Counted from the first letter of the stretch, positions 50,052 to 58,367 are shown. The stretch is 64,000 bases of DNA from Sinomonas sp. ASV486 (GCF_030908215.1 NZ_JAVFJK010000004.1:316016-380015), one strand, 5' to 3'. The notes: generated by a model not told the origin, from the sequence alone. Numbers and translations: made by a program.

Positions 50052-50347
50052 CGCTCGATGGCCCTCTCGAGCCGCTCGACCTTGCCCGTAATCTCACCCG
50101 TGTGCCCGGGACGGATGTCTGCCTTGAGCACGAGCGAGACGCGGGACCCGTATCGACCCACCGCCTCGGTGGCGCGCTTGACCACGTCCATGACCTCGTC
50201 CCACTCGCCCTCGATCTCGGTGAACATTGAGCTCGTGTGGTTCGGCAGGCCCGATTCGCGCACCACACGCACGGCCGCGGCGACCGCCTCGTGAACCGAA
50301 TCGCTGGAGGAGGCACCCGACGGCGCGACGGAGAAGGCGACAATCAT
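50021..50347 (-). CDS. Thiamine-binding protein, UPF0045/MTH1187 family
   Basis: 108 aa, ferredoxin-like fold of the MTH1187/YkoF group: MIVAFSVAPSGASSSDSVHE, HTSSMFTEIEGEWDEVMDVV and RVSLVLKADIRPGHTGEITG are the three conserved blocks. Members bind thiamine or its precursors; cellular role unclear. CAGACT 6 nt before the ATG gives a leaderless start. Its 3' end forms one of the 62-nt repeats that flank the AbiF cassette, which inserted directly downstream of its stop codon. Confidence 0.9.
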   Translation of the reverse strand: MIVAFSVAPSGASSSDSVHEAVAAAVRVVRESGLPNHTSSMFTEIEGEWDEVMDVVKRATEAVGRYGSRVSLVLKADIRPGHTGEITGKVERLERAIERQAEGGAAAQ

Positions 50348-50353
50348 GCCGCC

Positions 50354-50359
50354 AGTCTG
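50354..50359 (-). promoter_or_regulatory. -10-like box (CAGACT), leaderless thiamine-binding gene
   Basis: CAGACT ends 6 nt before the ATG at 50347, the same hexamer and spacing as at the OMT gene. Confidence 0.4.
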
Positions 50360-50424
50360 CCACTCGCCGTCGTGCGCGTGTTGAGAGCGCACCGTCATAT
50401 AGGCGACACCGAAACTCTCGGATG

Positions 50425-50430
50425 TAGTGT
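50425..50430 (+). promoter_or_regulatory. -10 box (TAGTGT), leaderless TetR gene
   Basis: TAGTGT ends 6 nt before the ATG at 50437. Confidence 0.5.
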
Positions 50431-50436
50431 GGAAAC

Positions 50437-51063
50437 ATGCAGCAGGAACGAGCGTGGCGCAAGCCGATGCGGGCTGACGCCGCGCGCAACATCGAAAAAG
50501 TCATCACCGCAGCGCTCGACTGCTTCCGCGAAGACGGCCCGAACGTCTCCCTCAAGACCGTCGCCGACCGGGCCGGCGTGGGCCCTGCGACCCTGTTCCG
50601 CAACTTCGCGGACAAGGACGAGCTCGTGCTGGCCGCGGTCGAGCGCCAGCTCAAGGTCAAGGTCGACCCCGTGGCCGAAATGGCCCTCGAGAATCCCGAC
50701 GCCGCCGCGGGCCTCGTGGAGGTCCTGAGCGCCGTGATGCAGGTTGCCAACGATGAGTACAACCTGCTCTCCGCCGTTGCAGGGCGCCGCGGCCTCCTGC
50801 TCGGGCTGGCGGGCAAGCTCATCGAGTCCCTCGGACTCCTCCTGCAGCGCGGTCAGCAGCAGGGCACGCTGCGCGAGGAACTCCAGCTGGTCGATATGGT
50901 CCGGCTCGTCGCAATGCTCATCGGCGCCGGGGACACCGTGGAGCCGGGATCCTTCGCATGGCAGCGCTACGTGGCCCTCGTCGAGGACGCGATCCGCACC
51001 CACCGCGAGAACCGCCCCCTCCCTCCGCTCGAGCCGATCCCCGGGGTCGAACTCCCGGTCTGA
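50437..51063 (+). CDS. TetR-family regulator
   Basis: 208 aa. HTH at about 10-60: RADAARNIEKVITAALDCFR, VSLKTVADRAGVGPATLFRN and FADKDELVLAAVERQ. The C-terminal helical domain is of the SbtR-like type (LLGLAGKLIESLGLLLQRGQ). It is divergent from the thiamine-binding gene and convergent with the azl operon; no clear palindrome was found in its promoter. The leaderless TAGTGT box fixes the ATG. Target and ligand unknown. Confidence 0.9.
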   Translation: MQQERAWRKPMRADAARNIEKVITAALDCFREDGPNVSLKTVADRAGVGPATLFRNFADKDELVLAAVERQLKVKVDPVAEMALENPDAAAGLVEVLSAVMQVANDEYNLLSAVAGRRGLLLGLAGKLIESLGLLLQRGQQQGTLREELQLVDMVRLVAMLIGAGDTVEPGSFAWQRYVALVEDAIRTHRENRPLPPLEPIPGVELPV

Positions 51064-51088
51064 CGCGCCCGGGCCTCCGGCGCGGGAT

Positions 51089-51400
51089 TCAGCCCCAGCC
51101 CGCCAGCCGCAGCAGGGCCGCGGCGGCCGCACCGACGATGACGACCACGAGGAACGGCGCACGCAGCAGCAGCGCGATCGCCGCGGCAACGAGGGCGCCG
51201 AGCCGCGCGTCGAGGACGAGTGACTGGCCGCTGCCGAACGCATTCACCGCGGTCAGGGATGCGAGCAGGCCGATCGTGATGGTGCCCGCGATCCGCAGCA
51301 TGCGCGTGTTGTCCATCCAGCGCCGGGGCACGAGGTAGCCGAGCAGCTTGAGCGCATAGGCCGCCGCGCACGCCACGAGGATCCAGATCCACAGGCTCAT
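51089..51400 (-). CDS. azlD: AzlD-type branched-chain amino acid exporter subunit
   Basis: 103 aa with four short hydrophobic helices (IWILVACAAAYALKLLGYLV, AGTITIGLLASLTAVNAFGS, LGALVAAAIALLLRAPFLVV, IVGAAAAALLRLAG), the AzlD pattern. AzlC and AzlD together form an exporter for branched-chain amino acids. ATG overlaps the azlC stop by 4 nt. Last gene of GDPD - azlC - azlD. Confidence 0.9.
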   Translation of the reverse strand: MSLWIWILVACAAAYALKLLGYLVPRRWMDNTRMLRIAGTITIGLLASLTAVNAFGSGQSLVLDARLGALVAAAIALLLRAPFLVVVIVGAAAAALLRLAGWG

Positions 51401-52305
51401 GCGCCCTCCCCCTCCCCCGCCTGCGGAGCCTCAGTCCCCGTGGACCCCGGTTCCGGCGCACGACGGCGTTGCTCACCGAGCGCGTCATGCCGTCCGTGGG
51501 CGTGGGACGAGTAAGGATCGAGATCCGGCTCGAGGCCCTCGACGCCAGCACCGGCCGCGGCCCGTGCCGCCGACCGCGCGTGGCTGACCCATCCGAGGAC
51601 GGCGGCCACGAGCGCGGCGACGAGGATTGGCACGCCCGAGGGGACGAACGGCACCGCGAGGACGGTCGCGAGCCCGCACACGACAGCGATGGCAACCGGT
51701 TCACGACCGCGGAGCCGCGGCCAGAGGAGGCCAAGGAATGCCGCGACGGCAGCACCGTCGAGCCCCCACTGCTTGGGGTCGCCGAGGGCATTTCCCGCGA
51801 ACGCCCCGACCGCGGTGAACACGTTCCACAGCACGAACACGCCGAGGCCTGCCGCCCAGAATCCGCGGCGCTGCTCGACCGACGAGTCCTGGCCCACGGC
51901 GGTTGCCGTGGACTCGTCGATGGTGACGTGCGCTCCGGCGAAGCGCCGCCAGCCTTTGGGACCGAACATGGCGTTGAGCTGCATCCCGTACACGGAGTTG
52001 CGCACGCCGAGCAACGTCGCGGCCGCCGCAGCCGCGCTGCCCGAGCCGCCACCCGCCACCACGCCGATGAACGCGAACTGCGACCCTCCGGTGAACATGA
52101 GCAGGCTCAACGCTATGGTCTGGAGCACGTCAAGGCCGGAAGCAACCCCGAGCGCACCGAACGAGATCCCGTAGAGCCCCGTGGCGATCGCGATCGAAAC
52201 GCCGACCCGCACGCCCGGCGAGCGTCTCAGCGGAAGGCGCGCGGCGCCGTCGTGCGCTGAATCCGCGGACGGGAGGGAGGGAACGGCTGGATCGTGCTCA
52301 GGCAA
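51397..52305 (-). CDS. azlC: AzlC-type branched-chain amino acid exporter subunit
   Basis: 302 aa. After a polar N-terminus the AzlC core appears: GVSIAIATGLYGISFGALGV, MFTGGSQFAFIGVVAGGGSG, NSVYGMQLNAMF and HVTIDESTATAVGQ, through to VAIAVVCGLATVLAVPFVPS. The last 70 residues are a charged His/Arg/Glu tail not usual in AzlC. Likely start is TTG 52305, overlapping the GDPD stop by 8 nt; GTG codons further in are alternatives, so the N-terminus is uncertain. Forms the exporter with AzlD. Confidence 0.88.
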   Translation of the reverse strand: MPEHDPAVPSLPSADSAHDGAARLPLRRSPGVRVGVSIAIATGLYGISFGALGVASGLDVLQTIALSLLMFTGGSQFAFIGVVAGGGSGSAAAAAATLLGVRNSVYGMQLNAMFGPKGWRRFAGAHVTIDESTATAVGQDSSVEQRRGFWAAGLGVFVLWNVFTAVGAFAGNALGDPKQWGLDGAAVAAFLGLLWPRLRGREPVAIAVVCGLATVLAVPFVPSGVPILVAALVAAVLGWVSHARSAARAAAGAGVEGLEPDLDPYSSHAHGRHDALGEQRRRAPEPGSTGTEAPQAGEGEGA

Positions 52306-53170
52306 ACGTCGCCCTGAGCTGGGCGAGGACGTCGGCGGGGCGGTTCGTGGTGATCTGCTGTATGCCGACGGCGACGCAGTGGTCCACATCCTCGGGCGCG
52401 TCGACGGTCCAGACCCGGAATGTCAGGCCCGCGTCGAGCCACGCGCGGACCCGGTTCGGGTGATCCTTCACGTAGGTGATCCCGGGGCCGGCGATGCCTA
52501 CGCGCGCACCGTCGAGGATCGCCTCGGCGTCGAGCTGGGCGGCCCTGAGCACGTTCGCGACCGCGCCGCCGGTGAGGGCCCCGAGGGCAGTGGACTCGCG
52601 GAGCCCCACGACGGATATGTCGTCGACGAGCATGCAGACGTGCCGGGCGGGCACGGTGCCGAGGAGGTACTCGACAGCCTCGGCGTCGAAGCTCATGAAG
52701 CTCACCTGGATGTTCCCCACGCGCGAGGACTGGGGGTCCCACCCGCGCGAGCGCAGCACCTCCAGGACCCGATCCTCGAGCTTGAGCCGGTAGGGGCTCG
52801 GGTGCTTGAGCTCGATCGCGAGGCCGATCTCGCGGCCCGCGGCCTCAAGGAGATCGAGCAGCTCTGGCAGCGTGAGCAGCTGCTGGGTCCGGGCGCCGAA
52901 CTCGTCAGGGATCCGGGCCCCCTTCCACGAGGAGAAGTCCAGCTCGCGCAGTTCGGCGAGCGTGCGGTCTCCGACCGGCCCGGTACCGCTCGAGGTGCGG
53001 TCCAGATTGGAATCGTGCAGCAGGACGATGTGCTGGTCGCGGGTCAGGTGGACGTCGCACTCGACGCCGTCCGCGCCGTCGGCAATCGCTTGGAGATAGG
53101 CGGCCCTGGTGTGTTCCGCGAAGCGCGCGCTCGCGCCACGATGGGCATAGACAAAGGGGCGGATGGTCAT
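52298..53170 (-). CDS. Glycerophosphodiester phosphodiesterase
   Basis: 290 aa TIM-barrel GDPD. Catalytic blocks: VYAHRGASARFAEHTRAAYL (His and the ARG/EHT region), GVECDVHLTRDQHIVLLHD (Glu-x-Asp metal ligands and catalytic His), IELKHPSP (Glu-x-Lys). Hydrolyses glycerophosphodiesters to sn-glycerol-3-phosphate and an alcohol. No signal peptide, so cytoplasmic. The ATG at 53170 is supported by TACCCT 7 nt upstream, which rules out the longer reading. First gene of the operon with azlC and azlD; no functional link is evident. Confidence 0.93.
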   Translation of the reverse strand: MTIRPFVYAHRGASARFAEHTRAAYLQAIADGADGVECDVHLTRDQHIVLLHDSNLDRTSSGTGPVGDRTLAELRELDFSSWKGARIPDEFGARTQQLLTLPELLDLLEAAGREIGLAIELKHPSPYRLKLEDRVLEVLRSRGWDPQSSRVGNIQVSFMSFDAEAVEYLLGTVPARHVCMLVDDISVVGLRESTALGALTGGAVANVLRAAQLDAEAILDGARVGIAGPGITYVKDHPNRVRAWLDAGLTFRVWTVDAPEDVDHCVAVGIQQITTNRPADVLAQLRATFA

Positions 53171-53177
53171 GCCGCAT

Positions 53178-53183
53178 AGGGTA
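53178..53183 (-). promoter_or_regulatory. -10 box (TACCCT), leaderless GDPD gene
   Basis: TACCCT on the minus strand ends 7 nt before the ATG at 53170. Confidence 0.5.
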
Positions 53184-53206
53184 GCGGACCCGTCCGACGA
53201 GAAAGT

Positions 53207-53235
53207 TTGCAAGATACCCCCCTAGGTAATATCGT
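53207..53235 (+). promoter_or_regulatory. Promoter of MBL/rhodanese gene
   Basis: TTGCAA (53207-53212) and TATCGT (53230-53235) with a 17-bp spacer; the spacer contains GATACCCCCCTAGGTAATATC, a half-degenerate copy of the downstream dyad. TAATAT at 53227-53232 is an alternative -10. Confidence 0.5.
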
Positions 53236-53246
53236 TGACTCAGGAA

Positions 53247-53264
53247 GATACCCCAGGGGGTATC
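53247..53264. promoter_or_regulatory. CsoR/CstR-like operator
   Basis: GATACCCC-AG-GGGGTATC is a perfect dyad of the ATACCCC/GGGGTAT type bound by CsoR-family (copper or persulfide) repressors. A second, poorer copy lies at 53213-53233. No csoR gene is in the window. Confidence 0.65.
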
Positions 53265-53283
53265 CAGAACGAAGGGGAAGCAT

Positions 53284-54693
53284 ATGCTGCTCGAGCGAAT
53301 CTACGACGAAGATCTGGCCCAGGCGGGCTACTTCATCGGCTGCCAGGCCAAGGGCGAGGCCCTCGTGGTGGACGCCCGCCGCGACATCGCGCCGTACCTG
53401 GAGCTGGCCGCGGCCAACGGCATGAGGATTGTGGCGGTCACCGAGACCCACATCCACGCCGACTACCTCTCCGGCACCCGCGAGCTGGCTGCCGCCACCG
53501 GCGCGACTGCCTACGTCTCGGGCGAGGGCGGCGAGGACTGGCAGTACGGGTTCGAGGCCGAGCGCCTCTACGACGGCACCACCGTCAAGCTCGGAAACAT
53601 CACCGTCCAGGCCGTCCACACCCCAGGCCATACCCCCGAGCACCTGTCCTTCCTGATCACGGACGGTGCGTTCACCGACCAGCCGGGCTACATGCTCTCC
53701 GGTGACTTCGTCTTCTCTGGTGACCTCGGCCGCCCCGACCTGCTCGACGAGGCCGCCGGCGGCGTGAACACGCGCTTCGCGGGTGCCAAGCAGCTCTTCA
53801 CGAGCCTGAGGGACAAGTTCCTGACCCTCCCGGACCACATCCAGGTCCACCCGGGCCACGGCTCCGGCAGCGCATGCGGCAAGGCCCTTGGCGCGATCCC
53901 GTCCACCACTGTGGGCTACGAGCGGCTCTTCGCCTGGTGGGCTCCGTACCTCGCCGCGAACGATGAGGAGGGCTTCGTCAACGAGCTCCTCAGCGGCCAG
54001 CCCGACGCGCACGCCTACTTCGGCCGCATGAAGCGCCAGAACCGCCAGGGGCCGGCCGTCCTGGGCGAGCGTGGCGAGCTCCCCGAGCTCGAGAACAGCG
54101 CAGTCGCCGAGGATCTCGCCGCGGACAGGATCACGTTCGTGGACTCCCGCTCGAACCGCGAGGTCCACGAGGGCACTGTGGCCGGCTCTCTCAACATCCC
54201 CGCCGGCGGCAAGTTCGCCACCTACGGTGCGTGGGCCTACGATCCCGAGACCGATTCCCGCCCCCTCGTGCTCCTCGCCTCCGACAAGGACGCGGCGCGC
54301 ACCATGTGGGACCACCTCATCCGCGTGGGCATCGACAACGTCGCGGGCTTCACCCCGAGCCTCGAGGGTCTCCCCATGGCCACGCCGAAGCTGCTCGCCC
54401 CGGCAGAGCTCGAGGGCTTCGACGCCGCACTGGTCCTCGACGTGCGCAACAAGACGGAGCACGCCGACGGCCACATCCCCGGCTCGTCCCAGCTGAGCGC
54501 AGCCCGCGTCCTGTGGCACACCGACGAGCTCCCCGCAGAGGGCACGATCGTGGCCTACTGCCAGAGCGGTGTCCGCAACTCGGTCGCCGCGAGCGCACTG
54601 CGCCGCGCGGGCTACGACGTGGTCGAGCTCGACGGATCCTACGCGGGCTGGGAGGCCTGGAAGACGACTCAGGACACCGTCACGGCCAACTGA
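53284..54693 (+). CDS. MBL-fold persulfide dioxygenase / rhodanese protein
   Basis: 469 aa. N-terminal metallo-beta-lactamase domain of the ETHE1/persulfide-dioxygenase group: TETHIHADYLSGTRELAAAT (His-x-His-x-Asp; ETHE1 form), VHTPGHTPEH, LSGDFVFSGDLGRPDL and VHPGHGSGSACG supply the iron ligands. Then two rhodanese domains: one without a catalytic Cys (about 290-360) and one with Cys in VAYCQSGVRNSVAA (about 375-465). Oxidises glutathione- or mycothiol-type persulfides and transfers sulfane sulfur. ATG with AAGGGGAAG. A CsoR/CstR-like operator upstream fits persulfide-induced expression. Confidence 0.92.
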   Translation: MLLERIYDEDLAQAGYFIGCQAKGEALVVDARRDIAPYLELAAANGMRIVAVTETHIHADYLSGTRELAAATGATAYVSGEGGEDWQYGFEAERLYDGTTVKLGNITVQAVHTPGHTPEHLSFLITDGAFTDQPGYMLSGDFVFSGDLGRPDLLDEAAGGVNTRFAGAKQLFTSLRDKFLTLPDHIQVHPGHGSGSACGKALGAIPSTTVGYERLFAWWAPYLAANDEEGFVNELLSGQPDAHAYFGRMKRQNRQGPAVLGERGELPELENSAVAEDLAADRITFVDSRSNREVHEGTVAGSLNIPAGGKFATYGAWAYDPETDSRPLVLLASDKDAARTMWDHLIRVGIDNVAGFTPSLEGLPMATPKLLAPAELEGFDAALVLDVRNKTEHADGHIPGSSQLSAARVLWHTDELPAEGTIVAYCQSGVRNSVAASALRRAGYDVVELDGSYAGWEAWKTTQDTVTAN

Positions 54694-54719
54694 CCCCAGC
54701 CTCCAGAGGCCGCCAGACA

Positions 54720-54753
54720 GCACTGGGCCCGCTCCCCCCGGCGGGCCCAGTGC
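54720..54753 (+). terminator. Terminator of MBL/rhodanese gene
   Basis: GCACTGGGCCCGC and its complement form a 13-bp perfect stem with an 8-nt loop, 27 nt after the stop. Confidence 0.8.
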
Positions 54754-54920
54754 CATGCCCAAAGCCGCAGCGAAGCAACAGCTGCTGACGCCACCGACGT
54801 GACCGCCCTGAGCCCGCAGGCGCCCAACCCCGTGTCCGCGCCGAGTAGGCCCGTCGGAGGCTCGACGTGCGGGTGTGGTCGGTGCCCTCGGCGCACGAAA
54901 GCGAAGCACAAGGCGACGCA

Positions 54921-54963
54921 CGACGGCGGCGGGCCGGGATTAGCTCCCGGCTCGCCGCCGTCG
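54921..54963. terminator. Long hairpin before DUF445 gene
   Basis: 18-bp stem (54921-54938 with 54946-54963, one G-U) and 7-nt loop ATTAGCT. It lies between two same-strand genes with no gene of its own; a second terminator or insulator. The rest of 54754-54997 shows nothing recognisable. Confidence 0.6.
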
Positions 54964-54997
54964 GCGAACACCGCGTTCCCGTGTCGGAGGCCGCCGG

Positions 54998-55003
54998 TAG
55001 GGT
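54998..55003 (+). promoter_or_regulatory. -10 box (TAGGGT), leaderless DUF445 gene
   Basis: TAGGGT ends 6 nt before the ATG at 55010. Confidence 0.5.
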
Positions 55004-55009
55004 TGACCC

Positions 55010-56299
55010 ATGGTGACGCTGAATCGGCTCCTTGGCACCCCGCCGGGCCTCAGTCCGGCCGACGCCGAGCGGGCCGCCGCGCTGCGCCGGATGAAGACCC
55101 TCGCCCTGTCCCTCCTGCTCGGGATGGCGGTCGTGTTCGCCGTGTCCTTCGCGCTCCAGGGCCAGTACGCGTGGCTTCAGTACGTGCGGGCGGCCTCCGA
55201 GGGCGGGATGGTGGGTGCCCTCGCGGACTGGTTCGCCGTGACCGCGCTGTTCCGGCACCCACTCGGGCTGCCCATCCCCCACACCGCGATCATCCCCACC
55301 CGCAAGGACGCGATCGGCGCTTCGCTGAGCGGGTTCGTGCGGGACAACTTCCTCTCCTCGGCCGTCGTGCGGGCGAAGCTCGACACCGTCGACGTCGCCC
55401 GCAAGGCGGGCACCTGGCTGGCGAGCCCCGGGGGCGCCGAGCGCGTCTCGAAGGAGGGTGCCGCAGTCATCCGCGGTGCCTTCACCGTTCTGAATGACGA
55501 TGACGTGCAGTCCGTCATCGAGGGCATGGTCCGGAAGCACCTGCTCACCCCGCCGTGGGGCCCCCCGCTCGGCCGGGTGGCCGAGCAGGTCTTCGAGGCC
55601 GGGCACCATCACCAGCTCGTAGACCTCCTCGTGGACCGTGCCGCCGACTGGGTCGCCGCGAACTACGCGACCGTCACCCGCGTGGTCACGGACCGCTCGC
55701 CCTCGTGGGTGCCGAACTTCGCGAATGATCTCGTGGGAGACAAGGTCTACATCGAGCTGTCCAAGTTCGTTGCGGCCGTGCAGTCCGACCCGAACCACCA
55801 GGCGCGCCAGTCCATCGACGCCTACCTGCGCTCGCTCGCGCTGGACCTCCAGCACGAGCCGGCGATGATCGCCCGGGTCGAAGGCATCAAGGCGCAGGTA
55901 CTCGGGGACCCGCAGGTCCGCAGCCTCGCGGGCCGCACGTGGGCCACCATCAAGCGCGTGCTCCTCGAGGCCGTGTCCGACCCGCGCAGCGAGCTGCACC
56001 AGCGGTTCACGACGGCGGTGCGGGACTTCGGCGCCCGGCTCGTCGAGGACGAGGAACTGGCCGGGAAGGTCAACGCGTGGGTGGCCGATGCCGCCGCCTA
56101 CATCGTGGCGACGTACCGAGACGACATCGCCGGAGTCATCGAGGACACCGTCGCGCGGTGGGATGCCGAGGAGACCTCGCAGAAGATCGAGCTCCAGGTC
56201 GGCAAGGATCTCCAGTTCATCCGAATCAACGGCACCGTAGTCGGCGCCCTCGCCGGGGTGCTTATCTTCGCCGTGGCACACGCCATCTTCGGGGGGTAG
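55010..56299 (+). CDS. DUF445 (YjiN-like) membrane protein
   Basis: 429 aa. N-terminal membrane helix (TLALSLLLGMAVVFAVSFAL), then the family's AASEGGMVGALADWFAVTAL and FRHPLGLPIPHTAIIPTRKD, a long helical soluble body (GASLSGFVRDNFLSSAVVRA), and a C-terminal helix (INGTVVGALAGVLIFAVAHA). Full length for DUF445. Function unknown, envelope-associated. The TAGGGT box 6 nt upstream indicates a leaderless start. Convergent with an EcsC-like gene 17 nt away. Confidence 0.92.
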   Translation: MVTLNRLLGTPPGLSPADAERAAALRRMKTLALSLLLGMAVVFAVSFALQGQYAWLQYVRAASEGGMVGALADWFAVTALFRHPLGLPIPHTAIIPTRKDAIGASLSGFVRDNFLSSAVVRAKLDTVDVARKAGTWLASPGGAERVSKEGAAVIRGAFTVLNDDDVQSVIEGMVRKHLLTPPWGPPLGRVAEQVFEAGHHHQLVDLLVDRAADWVAANYATVTRVVTDRSPSWVPNFANDLVGDKVYIELSKFVAAVQSDPNHQARQSIDAYLRSLALDLQHEPAMIARVEGIKAQVLGDPQVRSLAGRTWATIKRVLLEAVSDPRSELHQRFTTAVRDFGARLVEDEELAGKVNAWVADAAAYIVATYRDDIAGVIEDTVARWDAEETSQKIELQVGKDLQFIRINGTVVGALAGVLIFAVAHAIFGG

Positions 56300-56316
56300 C
56301 CGAAGCCACCGGCGGC

Positions 56317-57222
56317 CTACGCGCCCTCCGACCGCAGACGCGCGCGGTGCTCCTCGATCTCGCGCTCGACGGCCTGTTCAGGCGTCTCGGCTGGCGACCC
56401 AAGAGCCGAGGCCCTCCCGGGCGTGGGCATGAGCGCGAGCAGACCGCGCCGCTTCTCAACCTGTTCCGGTTTCACGTGGAACTCGCCGGGAAGGACCAAA
56501 GGCGCGGGACCGAAGGCCTCGCGTGTCGATCTGATGACCGCGCGGCCCATGACGAGGTTCCCCGCACCACCCACCACAGCGCCGATGCCGAACGGCAGGG
56601 CGCGCCCCACGAGCGCCCCGCCCTGCTTCTTGAGCATCCACTTGAGGAACCGCTTCTGGACGGTCCCCTGCAACGCCTTGACGGCCGAGGAGGAGACAGA
56701 CCGGTTCAGGGCCGCACCCCAGGCCTTGGTGGCGTGCCCACCCCGGCCGAGCGCCTGACCGCTCAGCGCCGAGAGCAGGGAGGTGCCCTCCTCCCCCAGC
56801 ATGATGGCCATGATCGTGGTCCGCGCCCGCTCGGGGTCCTCGAGGTGCACGCCATGGAGCTCGGCGATCGACGCCGCGTACACGGCGGTCGCCTCGAGGA
56901 ATCCGACCGTTGCCGCGGCGGACAGGCCGAGCGAGGCCATGGTGCCGACGCCGGGCACTGCGGCGGTGCCACCGACAGCGGCGCCTGTTCCGGCCACTGC
57001 GGTGAGGTAGTCGCGTTCGAGCTGCCGCGCCAGCTGCTCGGGGGTGTACCCCGGGCGCTGGCGCCGGAGGCGTCTCAGATTGGCCAGCACAAGCGGCCGC
57101 TGGACATCGACTGCCCGCAGGAGTGCGCGGTGCACCCGCGGGGTCGCCCGGCCTCGGGAGTCGAACATCGTCTGGTGGGCGGTGTCCTGTGCAATACGAA
57201 GTGCCACATTCTTCTTCGCCAT
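56317..57222 (-). CDS. EcsC-like hypothetical protein
   Basis: 301 aa. A basic helical N-terminus (about 1-75) precedes a hydrophobic Gly/Ala-rich region (AVAGTGAAVGGTAAVPGVGT, then MASLGLSAAATVGFLEATAV) and IAELHGVHLEDPERARTTIM, which resembles EcsC-type proteins. A second glycine-rich segment (GRALPFGIGAVVGGAGNLVM) could insert in the membrane. C-terminal 60 residues are polar. Family call is tentative. ATG 57222 with TACTCT 7 nt upstream. Confidence 0.65.
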   Translation of the reverse strand: MAKKNVALRIAQDTAHQTMFDSRGRATPRVHRALLRAVDVQRPLVLANLRRLRRQRPGYTPEQLARQLERDYLTAVAGTGAAVGGTAAVPGVGTMASLGLSAAATVGFLEATAVYAASIAELHGVHLEDPERARTTIMAIMLGEEGTSLLSALSGQALGRGGHATKAWGAALNRSVSSSAVKALQGTVQKRFLKWMLKKQGGALVGRALPFGIGAVVGGAGNLVMGRAVIRSTREAFGPAPLVLPGEFHVKPEQVEKRRGLLALMPTPGRASALGSPAETPEQAVEREIEEHRARLRSEGA

Positions 57223-57229
57223 GGCCCCT

Positions 57230-57235
57230 AGAGTA
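57230..57235 (-). promoter_or_regulatory. -10 box (TACTCT), leaderless EcsC-like gene
   Basis: TACTCT on the minus strand ends 7 nt before the ATG at 57222. Confidence 0.45.
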
Positions 57236-57286
57236 GCGCCGGGCCCCGACGCGCGCCGCGGCCGCTTCGCGCTGGGCGTAGGCGTA

Positions 57287-57781
57287 TCAGCTAGCGGATC
57301 GCGACGGCGCGCCGCCGCCGGGCAGGGAAGCCGACGGCGAGCCACCGGCGTCGTGCGTGGAGACGCCGGAGGCAACCATCGACCGGCGGAGGGCGAGGAA
57401 GAACAGGACGAAGGCGGCCGTCAGCAGGACGTGGCCCAGCCCGGCGATCCCCGCGAACCCGGGCGAGGACACATCCGCGCCGGTCACCTCAAGGGCGCCC
57501 TTGAGCACCATCATGCCGCCAGTCACGGCCACGCCGAGCACCCAAGTCCACACGAACCACGACGACACCCGCGGGGCCGCGGCAGAGAATCGGAACGCCT
57601 TCTCGGCGAGGAAGGCCAGGAACGTGACGATGAAGCCGAGCGCCAGGAAGTGCGTGTGCGCGAGGGCGAGCTGGGTCTGGCCGTCGAAGTGGAAGGCCTT
57701 GCTCCACGCGCGGAAGAACAGGCCCGAGGCAAGGCCCACGGCGGCGAACACGAACGAGGTGGTGAGGAGTCTGTTGAGCAT
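57287..57781 (-). CDS. DUF2871 membrane protein
   Basis: 164 aa, four helices. LLTTSFVFAAVGLASGLFFR, then ALAHTHFLALGFIVTFLAFL with paired His residues, are hallmarks of DUF2871, a family resembling small heme-copper or NorB-like fragments in its His placement. ATG 57781 with GGAAGC. The last 30 residues are Ser/Gly-rich. Function unknown; heme or metal binding by the His-x-His is speculative. Confidence 0.8.
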   Translation of the reverse strand: MLNRLLTTSFVFAAVGLASGLFFRAWSKAFHFDGQTQLALAHTHFLALGFIVTFLAFLAEKAFRFSAAAPRVSSWFVWTWVLGVAVTGGMMVLKGALEVTGADVSSPGFAGIAGLGHVLLTAAFVLFFLALRRSMVASGVSTHDAGGSPSASLPGGGAPSRSAS

Positions 57782-57948
57782 GCTTCCAGCATCCCGTGGG
57801 CATAGTGGACGCGGCATCAACCGTTCGGATGATCGCGGTCGCCCGGGTCCGCCTGGTCCGCACCATGTGTGGATCGTCCGCCTCCGGGTAATAGTCCTCC
57901 GTACAACGACCTGCAGCAACGACCTGCAGCACGGAAAGGACCCCAACC

Positions 57949-58200
57949 ATGGGCATCGGTGCGTCAATCTTCCTCATTGCCATCGGGGCGATCCTATCCT
58001 TCGCCCTCACGCCGGGACTGATCCCCTTCATCGACCAGGCCCTCGTGGGCTACATCCTCATGGGCGTGGGGGTGCTCGGGCTCATCATGACCCTTGCCCT
58101 GCTCAACTCCGGCACCCGCCGCCGCGTGAGCTCGTCCCGCCGGATCGTCGATCCGGAGACCGGAGATACGGTCACCCACCGCGACATCCGGGACATCTAG
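57949..58200 (+). CDS. DUF6458-type small membrane protein
   Basis: 83 aa with two membrane helices (GIGASIFLIAIGAILSFALT and ALVGYILMGVGVLGLIMTLA) and a basic tail RRRVSSSRRIVDPETGDTVT. The MGIGxSIFLIAIGAIL start is typical of DUF6458, common in actinobacteria. SD GGAAAGGA 8 nt before ATG. Single gene followed by a very strong terminator. Confidence 0.85.
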   Translation: MGIGASIFLIAIGAILSFALTPGLIPFIDQALVGYILMGVGVLGLIMTLALLNSGTRRRVSSSRRIVDPETGDTVTHRDIRDI

Positions 58201-58265
58201 ACGGCGCGCGTCCAGGCGGGCAGCTTCCGCCCCACACCGCACATACCCACCTGATTCACCGCCCG

Positions 58266-58304
58266 GATCGGCCCGGCGGAGCACAGCGCTCCGCCGGGCC
58301 GATC
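58266..58304 (+). terminator. Terminator of DUF6458 gene
   Basis: 17-bp perfect stem GATCGGCCCGGCGGAGC / GCTCCGCCGGGCCGATC with a 5-nt loop, followed by TGTGTTT. Confidence 0.85.
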
Positions 58305-58312
58305 TGTGTTTC

Positions 58313-58367
58313 TGTGGGATCTGTTGACATACCAACGGATACGAAGATACAGTCAATCAATCCCACA
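58313..58367. promoter_or_regulatory. Inverted repeat flanking fru promoter
   Basis: TGTGGGAT (58313-58320) and ATCCCACA (58360-58367) are exact inverted copies that bracket the -35/-10. A likely site for the DeoR-type FruR protein encoded next. Confidence 0.5.
58324..58353 (+). promoter_or_regulatory. Promoter of the fru operon
   Basis: TTGACA (58324-58329), 18-bp spacer, TACAGT (58348-58353). Consensus -35, leader of about 75 nt. Confidence 0.7.
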
